Numbered from the stretch's first letter, positions 1 to 10,956 are shown. The stretch: DNA of 64,000 nt from Desulfobacterales bacterium (GCA_016342285.1 JAEINQ010000008.1:1-64000); one strand, 5' to 3'. Numbers and translations: made by a program. Notes: a model not told the origin generated them from the letters alone.

Positions 1-93
1 GCAGAAAGCCATTGCTGACTTCCTCCCGACAGGGACTTTCACCCTGCAAGATACACCGAGCTTTCCTCGGCGCGATAGCGTCAGGTCCAGCCG
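1..93. other. Array-distal flank, unassigned
   Basis: This is DNA beyond the leader-distal end of the CRISPR array. One 61-bp period to the left of the first repeat (33-61) there is no repeat-like sequence, so the array really ends at 94. I do not recognise a gene or element here. Confidence 0.5.
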
Positions 94-3000
94 CGGTTCA
101 TCCCCACGTTCGTGGGGAACTCTCCTTGGTGTCCTTCTCCCGCCGGTCGGGCAGCGGTTCATCCCCACGTTCGTGGGGAACTCGACTCTGCTGGCCGATT
201 GGGCTGACGATTTTTCGGTTCATCCCCACGTTCGTGGGGAACTCTCTCCATCGGCAGTGGCGCTATCCGTTCCGTGCGGTTCATCCCCACGTTCGTGGGG
301 AACTCATTGAGATCGAATGCACCAAGCGGTCCGGGTGCGGTTCATCCCCACGTTCGTGGGGAACTCTTCGGCATATTCGCGCTCGGCCTCATAAAGGGCG
401 GTTCATCCCCACGTTCGTGGGGAACTCTTGGCACCGTTGTGGGTGCTGATGATCCGGATCGGTTCATCCCCACGTTCGTGGGGAACTCGGGGTGGGGCGT
501 TTGATGCCTGGGACCATGGTCGGTTCATCCCCACGTTCGTGGGGAACTCGTGATACTGACCCGCGGCGGCAGCCGGGTACGCGGTTCATCCCCACGTTCG
601 TGGGGAACTCGCTGCGGGCGTCCTAGCGGTCGGCCAGGTACATCGGTTCATCCCCACGTTCGTGGGGAACTCTAAAAGTCTGGAATGAAACCTCACAAGG
701 GAACCGGTTCATCCCCACGTTCGTGGGGAACTCGCAAGGCGCTGCTCCGGGATCGTGCATTTCGGCGGTTCATCCCCACGTTCGTGGGGAACTCTTCAAC
801 CCCTTCAACTGATCGGAAAATTCGGCCGGTTCATCCCCACGTTCGTGGGGAACTCGGCATGGGACATTTTCACCAGTATCTCCGGATCGGTTCATCCCCA
901 CGTTCGTGGGGAACTCTCAAAGAATGTCAGACAACCATGTTTGATATGCGGTTCATCCCCACGTTCGTGGGGAACTCCCGTGGCCACGCAGAACGCGCAA
1001 ACCCTGCCGCGGTTCATCCCCACGTTCGTGGGGAACTCTGACTAAAGGCAAAATCTAAAGCGTAATACGCCGGTTCATCCCCACGTTCGTGGGGAACTCG
1101 CGCGATTGGCACCGCTGCCGGGGTCAATTCCCGGTTCATCCCCACGTTCGTGGGGAACTCGCGCCCAGGTATTGCCCCCCTATGGTCTTGGCCGGTTCAT
1201 CCCCACGTTCGTGGGGAACTCGACCGGAAATTTCCCGGCAGCGGCGAGGGAAACGGTTCATCCCCACGTTCGTGGGGAACTCGGAGGGCCGGCGGATCGT
1301 GGAGCGCACCACGGCGGTTCATCCCCACGTTCGTGGGGAACTCGTTCTCCACGTGCCACTTGTCAGCCGTGGTGGTCGGTTCATCCCCACGTTCGTGGGG
1401 AACTCGCGATGATGGCCCGGCGAAGGGCAGCGGCAATGCGGTTCATCCCCACGTTCGTGGGGAACTCGTCTGGTTCATATCGTCCTCGGTGGAATCAATC
1501 CGGTTCATCCCCACGTTCGTGGGGAACTCGATGGGTTTTTTGCTCGGATTTAGCATGTACGCGGTTCATCCCCACGTTCGTGGGGAACTCTACGCACAGG
1601 CCCTGGCCCAGAACATCGAGGCCGGTTCATCCCCACGTTCGTGGGGAACTCGGATTGACCACCGTTGCCGGGATCATGGGTCGCGGTTCATCCCCACGTT
1701 CGTGGGGAACTCATGACAGGGTGACGGTCCCGGCCTCCGCACGGCGGTTCATCCCCACGTTCGTGGGGAACTCTCACCCATCCAGCCATAAAAACCCCGA
1801 AAGTGCGGTTCATCCCCACGTTCGTGGGGAACTCAAACCGCTCTTGTCGCAACCCTGGGCATGGTCCGGTTCATCCCCACGTTCGTGGGGAACTCTAATA
1901 CGGGGAAGACCTCCGAGGGTTAAAATCTGGTTCATCCCCACGTTCGTGGGGAACTCATCAGGTGCGACAGGGCGTCTGTTTGGTTTTTCGGTTCATCCCC
2001 ACGTTCGTGGGGAACTCGAGAAGGCCCCTGAAAATTGGGTTGATGCCTGCGGTTCATCCCCACGTTCGTGGGGAACTCGGCTTACCATGAGCACCGGCTC
2101 GTTTTCGTGTCCGGTTCATCCCCACGTTCGTGGGGAACTCAGCCCAGAGGCAGAAACCCACTCGTTGACGAGCGGTTCATCCCCACGTTCGTGGGGAACT
2201 CTTGTCAAACCATGTCTCATGGGGTTTGAGACACGGTTCATCCCCACGTTCGTGGGGAACTCTTTGCGCCAATTTGTCAACCCTTGGCATGACTCGGTTC
2301 ATCCCCACGTTCGTGGGGAACTCGCCGGGGGCGGTTCCGACTGTGTTGCTTCTACCCGGTTCATCCCCACGTTCGTGGGGAACTCATGACAGGGTGACGG
2401 TCCCGGCCTCCGCACGGCGGTTCATCCCCACGTTCGTGGGGAACTCATAGACGGACGCTCATGAGCCTACATATCCACCGGTTCATCCCCACGTTCGTGG
2501 GGAACTCTCGGAGTCAGTAAACAAGCGGTCCACCAAGCACGGTTCATCCCCACGTTCGTGGGGAACTCAAGAGACGAACACCGGCTGCTCATCCATGAAG
2601 CGGTTCATCCCCACGTTCGTGGGGAACTCCGACTCGATTTCTTCTTTGTTGGCCTGGTCCGCGGTTCATCCCCACGTTCGTGGGGAACTCGCCCCAGGCG
2701 TTTTTAAAACCTTGACATCCCCCGGTTCATCCCCACGTTCGTGGGGAACTCAGATTCGTTTTAATTGAGCCATAACCACCATCCGGTTCATCCCCACGTT
2801 CGTGGGGAACTCCCAAAACGAACGAACTGGATACCAACTGACGACGGTTCATCCCCACGTTCGTGGGGAACTCTCGTCAACGCCACAAGGTCAACCGTCA
2901 ATGTGCGGTTCATCCCCACGTTCGTGGGGAACTCAGTCCCGACAATATCCGAAGGGGTTCAAATTGCGGTTCATCCCCACGTTCGTGGGGAACTCGTGTC

Positions 3001-5560
3001 AGCCGACCATGTTTCAAATGCTCTAGGCGGTTCATCCCCACGTTCGTGGGGAACTCATCACAGCCGACGCCGCGCAGTTGGTGATCGACGGTTCATCCCC
3101 ACGTTCGTGGGGAACTCTCGTATCCGGGGGGCATCCGGCCGCGCAACCGCGGTTCATCCCCACGTTCGTGGGGAACTCCGGGAATGATGGAATTGACGCA
3201 GTTCAGGAGGCGGTTCATCCCCACGTTCGTGGGGAACTCTTTTTAGACAATGGGCAATGCGCGGCATAGTCCGGTTCATCCCCACGTTCGTGGGGAACTC
3301 CTGTTTACCTGGGCCGCTGTATGGCATTACGTCGGTTCATCCCCACGTTCGTGGGGAACTCTACACAGCCGGGACCATTGCCGCCGCAATGGACCGGTTC
3401 ATCCCCACGTTCGTGGGGAACTCGAACCAGGGAACGGCAAAGCATGGAAACAACACGGTTCATCCCCACGTTCGTGGGGAACTCGTATTTTGAATATCTG
3501 GTTCAACCGGCCCGAACGGTTCATCCCCACGTTCGTGGGGAACTCGCGGTTGTCATTTCCCAGGGGCCGCCCGTTCAGCGGTTCATCCCCACGTTCGTGG
3601 GGAACTCACGGACGGCCGGCACGACGGGCACACGTTTTTCGGTTCATCCCCACGTTCGTGGGGAACTCTTGAGTTTGACGGCAATCCTGGTGATCAGGGC
3701 CGGTTCATCCCCACGTTCGTGGGGAACTCTCCGCCTATGCCGTGAAATCGGCCCCGCAACCCGGTTCATCCCCACGTTCGTGGGGAACTCTTCCCAAATT
3801 TACCCTAACCCCTAAGTTATTCGCGGTTCATCCCCACGTTCGTGGGGAACTCCTGGTTGACAATGTATAGGACAGTTTCCCGGCCGGTTCATCCCCACGT
3901 TCGTGGGGAACTCATGTAGGCCACGGCGACCACGGCCAAAACTCCCGGTTCATCCCCACGTTCGTGGGGAACTCTCTTTTGGCGGCTGGACGTACCCGAT
4001 GCCGTGCGGTTCATCCCCACGTTCGTGGGGAACTCTGCCTCATCGGCCATAGCGGCCAGCCTTGAGGCGGTTCATCCCCACGTTCGTGGGGAACTCGGGC
4101 GGCGGATCATCTAAATCAAGCTCGACGTCGGTTCATCCCCACGTTCGTGGGGAACTCGTGAGGCCACCCGCTCTGCGGGTGGAGACTCACGGTTCATCCC
4201 CACGTTCGTGGGGAACTCCTCCAAAATATAACATCGATGACGCGGCCTAACGGTTCATCCCCACGTTCGTGGGGAACTCGCTTTCAGGTGCCGCTGGAGC
4301 CTGCCTGCAATCGGTTCATCCCCACGTTCGTGGGGAACTCACTGCCCAACGGGTTGCGGCGATTCCGGACGGCGGTTCATCCCCACGTTCGTGGGGAACT
4401 CGGATTCACAGCCTGTACGGCTTTGTCAACGGCCGGTTCATCCCCACGTTCGTGGGGAACTCCACGCCCTGGCCGTTTCCTGGCCGAAAATCGTCGGTTC
4501 ATCCCCACGTTCGTGGGGAACTCTGGTCAACGCCACAAGGTCAACCGTCAACGTGCGGTTCATCCCCACGTTCGTGGGGAACTCTTCAAAGTCAAACCCA
4601 ACGCAATCATAAAGACCGGTTCATCCCCACGTTCGTGGGGAACTCCCCCACTGTCCATCCTGGCGTTGACGTTCCACCGGTTCATCCCCACGTTCGTGGG
4701 GAACTCTCGCGCCCTCAATTCGGTGTTGATCTGCTGTTCGGTTCATCCCCACGTTCGTGGGGAACTCATTCCCGGTGCCTCTGAACTCAACTGTTACGGC
4801 GGTTCATCCCCACGTTCGTGGGGAACTCGTAGAGGAAAAGGCCGAAGGGGTAAAAACAGGCGGTTCATCCCCACGTTCGTGGGGAACTCAGCGAAACGAC
4901 AAAAGGCCGATCCTTTCCGACCGGTTCATCCCCACGTTCGTGGGGAACTCTGACTCTTTGTTATCATGGCACCCGGTCGGGCCGGTTCATCCCCACGTTC
5001 GTGGGGAACTCAAGGCCCTGCGAAGATAAATGGCGCAGTTTAGCGGTTCATCCCCACGTTCGTGGGGAACTCTGGTTCTGACTCCTCAACTGACAGCAAT
5101 ACGTCGGTTCATCCCCACGTTCGTGGGGAACTCCTGACCAAGATGAACCTGAGCGTCGACGTGGTCGGTTCATCCCCACGTTCGTGGGGAACTCGTATAC
5201 GGGACCGGCAGCTCCACATTCCAATACGGTTCATCCCCACGTTCGTGGGGAACTCGGGGATCGGAGCCAGACGTTTGCCACCTCCGACGGTTCATCCCCA
5301 CGTTCGTGGGGAACTCCCAGGTCTCTATCTGGCTGACCTCGGTCGTGGCGGTTCATCCCCACGTTCGTGGGGAACTCCTCTAACAACATCTTCCCATGTA
5401 TGCTCGGAGCGGTTCATCCCCACGTTCGTGGGGAACTCGTTTGTCAGGCGGTTTAGATCGTGGGATATGGCGGTTCATCCCCACGTTCGTGGGGAACTCT
5501 GGTCCGCGTGGTCGGTGATCGTGCCGCCGGACGGTTCATCCCCACGTTCGTGGGGAACTC
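94..5560 (-). CRISPR. Type I-E CRISPR array, 90 repeats and 89 spacers
   Basis: A 29-bp repeat (plus-strand ends CGGTTCATCCCCACG and CGTGGGGAACTC) starts at 94 and recurs every 61 bp, nine times every 62 bp, to 5532-5560. That gives 90 repeats with 32- or 33-nt spacers. On the minus strand the repeat reads GAGTTCCCC...GGGGATGAACCG with a CCCCACG/CGTGGGG hairpin, the form of Escherichia coli type I-E repeats, so crRNA is transcribed on the minus strand like the cas genes. The leader and newest spacers are therefore at the right end, beside cas2. The repeats look uniform. The one at 1928 starts with T, and the leader-distal repeat at 94 is not visibly degenerate. One spacer is present twice (1713-1744 and 2386-2417). 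Two others differ at two positions (2874-2905 and 4524-4555). Confidence 0.99.
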
Positions 5561-5670
5561 TCTTCCTGGAAGTTGCCGAATTCAGGAAGATTTTTTAATG
5601 TTAAGATTTCTACCACGTTTTTTCGTGTCCCCACGGACACAAAAATAGTTATCAAAGAACGATGCCACCA
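5561..5670 (-). promoter_or_regulatory. Probable CRISPR leader
   Basis: This AT-rich stretch lies between the last repeat and the cas2 stop. By array orientation it is where the leader and array promoter should be. It contains A/T runs and a TGTCC-CCAC-GGACA hairpin near 5627-5640. I found no convincing IHF consensus or -35/-10 pair, so the assignment rests on position and base composition. Confidence 0.6.
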
Positions 5671-6910
<1,240 letters not shown>

Positions 6911-6934
6911 GGGTAGAACCTTTTCCGGATAGTG

Positions 6935-7222
6935 TTATCGGTCTAAGGTTTCTTTCTTCTCGCCTGCGAACGAGTGCGATACAACCGCTCTGTAAAACCG
7001 CCTTCCTCCACGAATGCCTTTTTCAAAGACGCGGAGCTGCCGGTCAAGAAGGTAATTGGTCTGGTGGATCAAGCAGACCAGGGTGTTGGCGGCAACTTCA
7101 GGTGGGGCCTTTTCAATATAGGACTTGTAGACGATTTCCGCCATTTGGAAAGATTGGCGGTCCTGATAGCCTCCGTGGGCTGGAATAAGCCTGGGAGGCG
7201 CTTTATCATTAGTCTTGCCAAC
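6935..7222 (-). pseudogene. Internally deleted four-helix-bundle suffix-domain gene
   Basis: One reading frame carries two ends of a known family of roughly 200 residues (four helix bundle / 'suffix domain' proteins). The N-terminal signature (RLIPAHGGYQDRQSFQMAEIVY) is joined directly to the C-terminal suffix (APPEVAANTLVCLIHQTNYL, then LDRQLRVFEKG). The middle bundle helices, more than 100 residues, are missing. The N-terminal part has no clear start codon; a methionine at 7144 falls inside the signature. I read it as a decayed gene carrying an in-frame deletion. It lies in the same direction as cas1 and 24 bp upstream of it. A small expressed relic starting at 7144 (69 residues) cannot be excluded. 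Confidence 0.7.
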
Positions 7223-7273
7223 GTCCTCCTTTCGCTTTCAGTTGCACATGGCGATTATGGCCAAAACGCCATC

Positions 7274-7329
7274 TTGACGACCAGCGGATGAATATATATA
7301 ATTTAATCTCAAATTATATATATCAGGAG
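7274..7329 (+). promoter_or_regulatory. vapBC promoter with palindromic operator and RBS
   Basis: TTGACG (7274-7279) and TATAAT (7297-7302) are separated by 17 bp, a near-ideal sigma-70 promoter. The -10 lies in a perfect 13-bp inverted repeat (7292-7304 and 7311-7323, 6-bp loop). An AGGAG ribosome site follows at 7325-7329. A palindrome over the -10 is the usual place for VapB-VapC autorepression, so the operator role is inferred from position. Confidence 0.8.
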
Positions 7330-7335
7330 CCCCCC

Positions 7336-7551
7336 ATGAAAACCCTCTTGGATATCGATGACGAGTTGATGGCACAATTGCTCCAGGCGGCCGGCACCAC
7401 GGTCAAGAAAAAAGCGGTGGTCACAGCCATTGAATCTTTTCTGGAAATGAAAAAGCACGAAAAACTGGCCGATCTGATCGGAGCCTACGAATTCGCCTAT
7501 ACGCAAAAAGAATTGGAGCAGATGCGGGCAGATGGACAAGGTCATCATTGA
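7336..7551 (+). CDS. vapB: VapB-type antitoxin
   Basis: This 71-residue protein (start MKTLLDIDDELMAQLLQAAG) has the ribbon-helix-helix-like N-terminus of the DUF2191/VapB antitoxins. Its helical C-terminus (LIGAYEFAYTQKELEQMRAD) should occupy the toxin groove. The ATG at 7336 is chosen because AGGAG lies just upstream; a longer frame from 7288 runs through the operator palindrome. The gene overlaps the PIN toxin by 20 nt, typical of co-translated pairs. It stands on the strand opposite to the cas genes, between cas6e and cas1. Confidence 0.88.
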   Translation: MKTLLDIDDELMAQLLQAAGTTVKKKAVVTAIESFLEMKKHEKLADLIGAYEFAYTQKELEQMRADGQGHH

Positions 7552-7936
7552 CACCTCGATCTGGATCGAAGCCTTCCGGCCCCAAGGCGAAAAGGCCACG
7601 GCCGACAGGGTCAAAGGCCTCGTACTCGACAACCGGGTGTTGCTGCCTGGGCTCATCAAGGCCGAACTGCTCCGCAGCGCAAAATCCCAAGCCGAATTCA
7701 ATCAACTAAAAGACCTGCTCAGCGGCCTGAACTACCTGCCGACTCCGGAACCCTTTTGGGACGACCTATCCTCATTTTCCTTCAGCCTGTTTCGAAAAGG
7801 CCTGGCCATCCCCCTGGTCGATACCGCCATCGCCCTTCTCTGCCTAGAAAACAACGCGCCCCTATTTCACCGGGACCATCACTTTGACCTGATCACAAAA
7901 GTAACCGACCTGCAAACCATCGACCTCACCCGCTAA
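7532..7936 (+). CDS. vapC: VapC-type PIN-domain toxin
   Basis: This 134-residue PIN-domain ribonuclease, usually a tRNA or rRNA cleaver, has acidic active-site positions in VIIDTSIWIEAF, in LIKAELL, in PLVDTAIALL and in FHRDHHFD. The order and length fit VapC. It is paired with the upstream antitoxin by a 20-nt overlap. Its TAA (7934-7936) overlaps the oppositely oriented cas6e stop (7933-7935), so the two genes converge with no space for a separate terminator. The cognate RNA target cannot be told from sequence. Confidence 0.9.
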   Translation: MDKVIIDTSIWIEAFRPQGEKATADRVKGLVLDNRVLLPGLIKAELLRSAKSQAEFNQLKDLLSGLNYLPTPEPFWDDLSSFSFSLFRKGLAIPLVDTAIALLCLENNAPLFHRDHHFDLITKVTDLQTIDLTR

Positions 7937-8601
7937 ACCCGTCGAACCAGCATCAGTCCGCAGCCGAAGGCCTTGGAGCGCCCCAACCCGTTGAGAAGGG
8001 GGTTCATGAATGCCTCCGGTTCAGAAACCAAAAGTCGCCCCGAGAAATCCAAGCTCCCAAAATGAATGGGTGCTTGATTGCTACCCCTCCGAAGGGTCAA
8101 AAGCCTATGGTTTTCAACGTTTAGGGAATCAACGCAGAAACCATTGTCTTCCCCTTGCCGGCGAATCCAGTTACCTCCGGCCTCATCGATTAACTGCGCC
8201 TTTCCGGGGAGTTGGATGTCTTCTTTTTTTTTATTGTCGACGAGGGCTTCGACAATATCCCGTCGCCGTCTCTTATTGCTGTGGTCATCGGTTTTTGTTG
8301 TAATGACTGCATTGGCTCTCAGTTTGAAAAAAAAACGATCACCCGGTCTAATTTCCGGGCGGTATGTTTTTGTGGAAATTCGGATTCCTTCCAAAGTGTT
8401 TTCCGGCTTGCGTGCTGAAAGCAGATAATAAAAAGGCCAGTCGTTTCCATCCTCTTTTCGATAGAGAAAGTCACGGGAATGCCCGTCATCTTTCGGGAAT
8501 ATCTTCCACATCCACTGGTGTTCCGTGTAAAGCCCACCCTTAATCAGCCGCAGCACATTTTCGGGTTGATCTGGCAACAGATCAATTTTGCTGAAAAACA
8601 T
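7933..8601 (-). CDS. cas6e: CRISPR pre-crRNA endoribonuclease Cas6e
   Basis: This 222-residue protein (CasE/Cse3 family) cuts within the repeat hairpin and stays bound to the crRNA 3' handle in Cascade. Near the N-terminus H28 in GGLYTEHQWMWKIFP fits the catalytic histidine of the family (H26 in Thermus). The C-terminal glycine-rich loop (NGLGRSKAFGCGLMLVRRV) is characteristic. Its ATG shares one base with the cas5e stop, indicating translational coupling. It is the last gene of the interference operon before the vapBC insertion. Confidence 0.96.
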   Translation of the reverse strand: MFFSKIDLLPDQPENVLRLIKGGLYTEHQWMWKIFPKDDGHSRDFLYRKEDGNDWPFYYLLSARKPENTLEGIRISTKTYRPEIRPGDRFFFKLRANAVITTKTDDHSNKRRRRDIVEALVDNKKKEDIQLPGKAQLIDEAGGNWIRRQGEDNGFCVDSLNVENHRLLTLRRGSNQAPIHFGSLDFSGRLLVSEPEAFMNPLLNGLGRSKAFGCGLMLVRRV

Positions 8602-9320
8602 TAGTTCGGCTCCTCTTGACCAAGATGGGTATATTCAATACGGCTGGCAAATTGCCAGCGGTTACGGCTAATGGGCTGGTCATAACGGGGAACATGAAAA
8701 TGCGCATTCATGCCAATATTTTCAGCCTCTTCCCAAAAATAACGGATCGGCCCAGTTGCCAACCCCATGGCTTCTGTTGCCACCGGGAAACTGTCCAGAG
8801 CGGCCTTAAGGGTATCCGATGGAATGATCACTGGATTCAGCATCATTGCCAGCGGACAGGATTTGCGCCCCAAATAGAGATGGTATGCGGGTTGCCGCAA
8901 AGCGTCCCTTAGCTGTTCCATACCAAACGGGGTTTGCCCTTCCGACAGCCAGAGGGCGATAACAGAAAATGAATCCTGCCGGTACTCACGAGAGGAAAGG
9001 ATGGTGCCAAGCTTGGTTTCAGACAACTCATCCCGGCGCGTGTGTAGATGACAAGAATTTTTACTTTCCGGCGGGACCTGGGTCGTATGGTAATCACGAA
9101 GGATCAGGCCGCCGGAAAACAGTTTGATGCCGAAATGGCAGGCATCGCTCAAACGGCAATGCTGATCTTCATCTTCCCTCGAAATTCCGATTGAGGCGGC
9201 CACCAGGCCCAACAAAGCGGAACGGCTGGGGTGGTCGCTACTTGGCCGCTCCTGGCCCACGGCCTGGTCCCCCCAGGCAGCCATTGGCGCATATAACTGA
9301 AAAACAAGGTAGTCTATCAT
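8601..9320 (-). CDS. cas5e: Cascade subunit Cas5e (CasD)
   Basis: This 239-residue RAMP protein holds the 5' handle of crRNA in Cascade. The N-terminal strand (YLVFQLYAPMAAWGD) and following ERPSSDHPSRSALLGLVAASIG match the CasD family, and the length is usual. A later stretch (PAYHLYLGRKSCPLAMML) is the conserved second family block. It starts 2 nt after the cas7e stop and overlaps cas6e by one base, so all are in one polycistron. Confidence 0.96.
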   Translation of the reverse strand: MIDYLVFQLYAPMAAWGDQAVGQERPSSDHPSRSALLGLVAASIGISREDEDQHCRLSDACHFGIKLFSGGLILRDYHTTQVPPESKNSCHLHTRRDELSETKLGTILSSREYRQDSFSVIALWLSEGQTPFGMEQLRDALRQPAYHLYLGRKSCPLAMMLNPVIIPSDTLKAALDSFPVATEAMGLATGPIRYFWEEAENIGMNAHFHVPRYDQPISRNRWQFASRIEYTHLGQEEPN

Positions 9321-9322
9321 GG

Positions 9323-10372
9323 CTACTCCGTTACGAACCGGATGATTTCCTCCAGTTTCCCCTCGCCGGTCAGGGCATTGAATTTCACGGAAGCATCAGC
9401 GCATTGCCCGTACACCCGGTCAAAATTTTCTTGCTGGGTTTCCAATGCCCGGATCGCCAGGGCGAGATGGTCCTCGCCTCTAACGGGTTTGAGAAAAGCT
9501 GCGGACAAGGTGCGGGGTTGTTGCGCACCCTTTTCAGCCAGCAGGTATGAGGTGTAGGCCCTTGAAGCAAAACTGTTTTGTTTTCCGGTGGGTGCGACTT
9601 TGGTAGCGCATTCCACAAGAGCGGCAAGGGTTTTGTTGGTCAGTTCCAGATCTTTACTCCGATCTTCATTCAGGTTTTTTATCAACAGACTTTTATTGAT
9701 ACACAGGTAGATATAGAAAACACCAGAGCCAAAACCCAGCTCTCCCATATGCGCAGAACCTGAATCTTCAACATGCTTGTTAAGGTCATCCACCGCAGTA
9801 AAGAAATCGTCGTCTATTTTAACCTGATTGACCGTAATCGCATGGGCCACCTGAACAGCGGCCTCCACATTATAATTAGGGCTGGAGGCCAGCATCCTTC
9901 CGAACAATGCAATGTCAACGGATTTCGGACGTTGGCATAAAAACAACAGTTCATCTTCTTCAGGCCCCCGATTTTCAGATACCAGCGTATCCACCAGGGC
10001 CATGACCTTTTGTTTTTCTTCCGGTGCTATATGGGCCAACTGCTCAATTTCAAGTGCGTTCTTTCCCTTGAGTTTTCCGAAATGCGCGGCGATTTTGGAC
10101 GCCCATTCTGCCGCTGATTTCTCGTTCACCCCATTTTCAGTCAATTGTTTGAAAACATCAGTACCCAACAGCTTTGTTCGCTCCCCCTTCCATTCATCCA
10201 GGGCATCCTTGAACAGTTCCGAAGTCCGCCAGGCGCGTTTTAAACTCTGGGAAGAGATCCTTAAGCGTTCAACCCCGCCCATGATAGCGGTTTTCGGGCG
10301 CCCGAGATCGTCCCGATTAAGGTTCGACGGGGGATAAACGGTGAGCAGATGTAATTGAATAAAATGGCTCAT
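9323..10372 (-). CDS. cas7e: Cascade backbone subunit Cas7e (CasC)
   Basis: This 349-residue RAMP protein is expected in six copies along the crRNA spacer. The N-terminus (FIQLHLLTVYPPSNLNRDD, then GRPKTAIMGGVERLRISSQS and KRAWR) is diagnostic for the CasC/Cse4 family. Another conserved block reads VDIALFGRMLASSPNYNVEA. The start codon overlaps the cse2 stop by 4 nt (ATGA). Length agrees with other type I-E Cas7 proteins and no damage is visible. Confidence 0.97.
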   Translation of the reverse strand: MSHFIQLHLLTVYPPSNLNRDDLGRPKTAIMGGVERLRISSQSLKRAWRTSELFKDALDEWKGERTKLLGTDVFKQLTENGVNEKSAAEWASKIAAHFGKLKGKNALEIEQLAHIAPEEKQKVMALVDTLVSENRGPEEDELLFLCQRPKSVDIALFGRMLASSPNYNVEAAVQVAHAITVNQVKIDDDFFTAVDDLNKHVEDSGSAHMGELGFGSGVFYIYLCINKSLLIKNLNEDRSKDLELTNKTLAALVECATKVAPTGKQNSFASRAYTSYLLAEKGAQQPRTLSAAFLKPVRGEDHLALAIRALETQQENFDRVYGQCADASVKFNALTGEGKLEEIIRFVTE

Positions 10373-10947
10373 GATTTTGACTCCTTTTGGTATTTAAAAA
10401 CTTCCTCGTAGTACGCCCGAGCCCAACGAAATTTCCAAGAGCGGTTGGCTGCATACCGTTCCGGCGTTTTGCGTTCAAGATGCCAGTGCAGGATCCCGTC
10501 CGCCAGCAAAATTGGATCGGTTCCGCCGTTTAAAAAGGTTAAAGCCCTGCGAAGATTTCGATAAAGATCGTCTGCAGTTTCACTCGATAACAATTGTTGG
10601 AACCGAAGTTCGCTATAAATGGGACTCTTCCCGCCCTCTTTGGCAGATCCCAACTGGGTAGGTAAATGACTGTTCGTCTTTTGTTCAAGATGGGAAAGTA
10701 GTCCTGCAACCGTCGCCAGTCCCATCAGATGCTGGTTTGTCCAGTAGGGCAAGGATTTGCTCAACCGATGGAATCCCGGTTGTGTGATCACCTCCAAGGG
10801 ACTGTTGCAACGCCTCAGATGCGCCCGATCCCCTCTATTGTCTTTAAGCGCTTCCCACCAATTCAATATCGATTTTCGGTCGTCTTTTTTATCCTTGTGA
10901 AACGCGTAATAATAAGGTTGCCGGCTTCCCTTTTCTGGCTGTTCCAT
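10369..10947 (-). CDS. cse2: Cascade small subunit Cse2 (CasB)
   Basis: This 192-residue, mostly helical small subunit forms a dimer along the Cascade belly and stabilises the R-loop. Conserved pieces are WWEALKDNRGDRAHLRRC near the N-terminus and FRWARAYYEEVF near the C-terminus. It starts 9 bp after the cas8e stop and overlaps cas7e by 4 nt, in the normal I-E gene order. There is nothing unusual in length. Confidence 0.95.
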   Translation of the reverse strand: MEQPEKGSRQPYYYAFHKDKKDDRKSILNWWEALKDNRGDRAHLRRCNSPLEVITQPGFHRLSKSLPYWTNQHLMGLATVAGLLSHLEQKTNSHLPTQLGSAKEGGKSPIYSELRFQQLLSSETADDLYRNLRRALTFLNGGTDPILLADGILHWHLERKTPERYAANRSWKFRWARAYYEEVFKYQKESKS

Positions 10948-10956
10948 GACATTTTC

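Noticed and set aside
1101-1683. Similarity between spacers 1100-1131 and 1652-1683 (CACCG.TGCCGGG.TCA)
   Set aside because: Only 15 of 17 bases match, with an offset; too short to claim a shared target.
2202-2233. Spacer with internal TGTCTCA/TGAGACA inverted repeat
   Set aside because: It probably reflects a palindrome in the target; no further support.
94-5560. Many open frames reading VHPHVRGEL / GSSPRSWGT / RFIPTFVGN repeats
   Set aside because: They are the three frames of the CRISPR repeat plus spacers, not genes.
5561-5670. IHF site in the CRISPR leader
   Set aside because: TATCAA is present but the rest of the IHF consensus does not fit.
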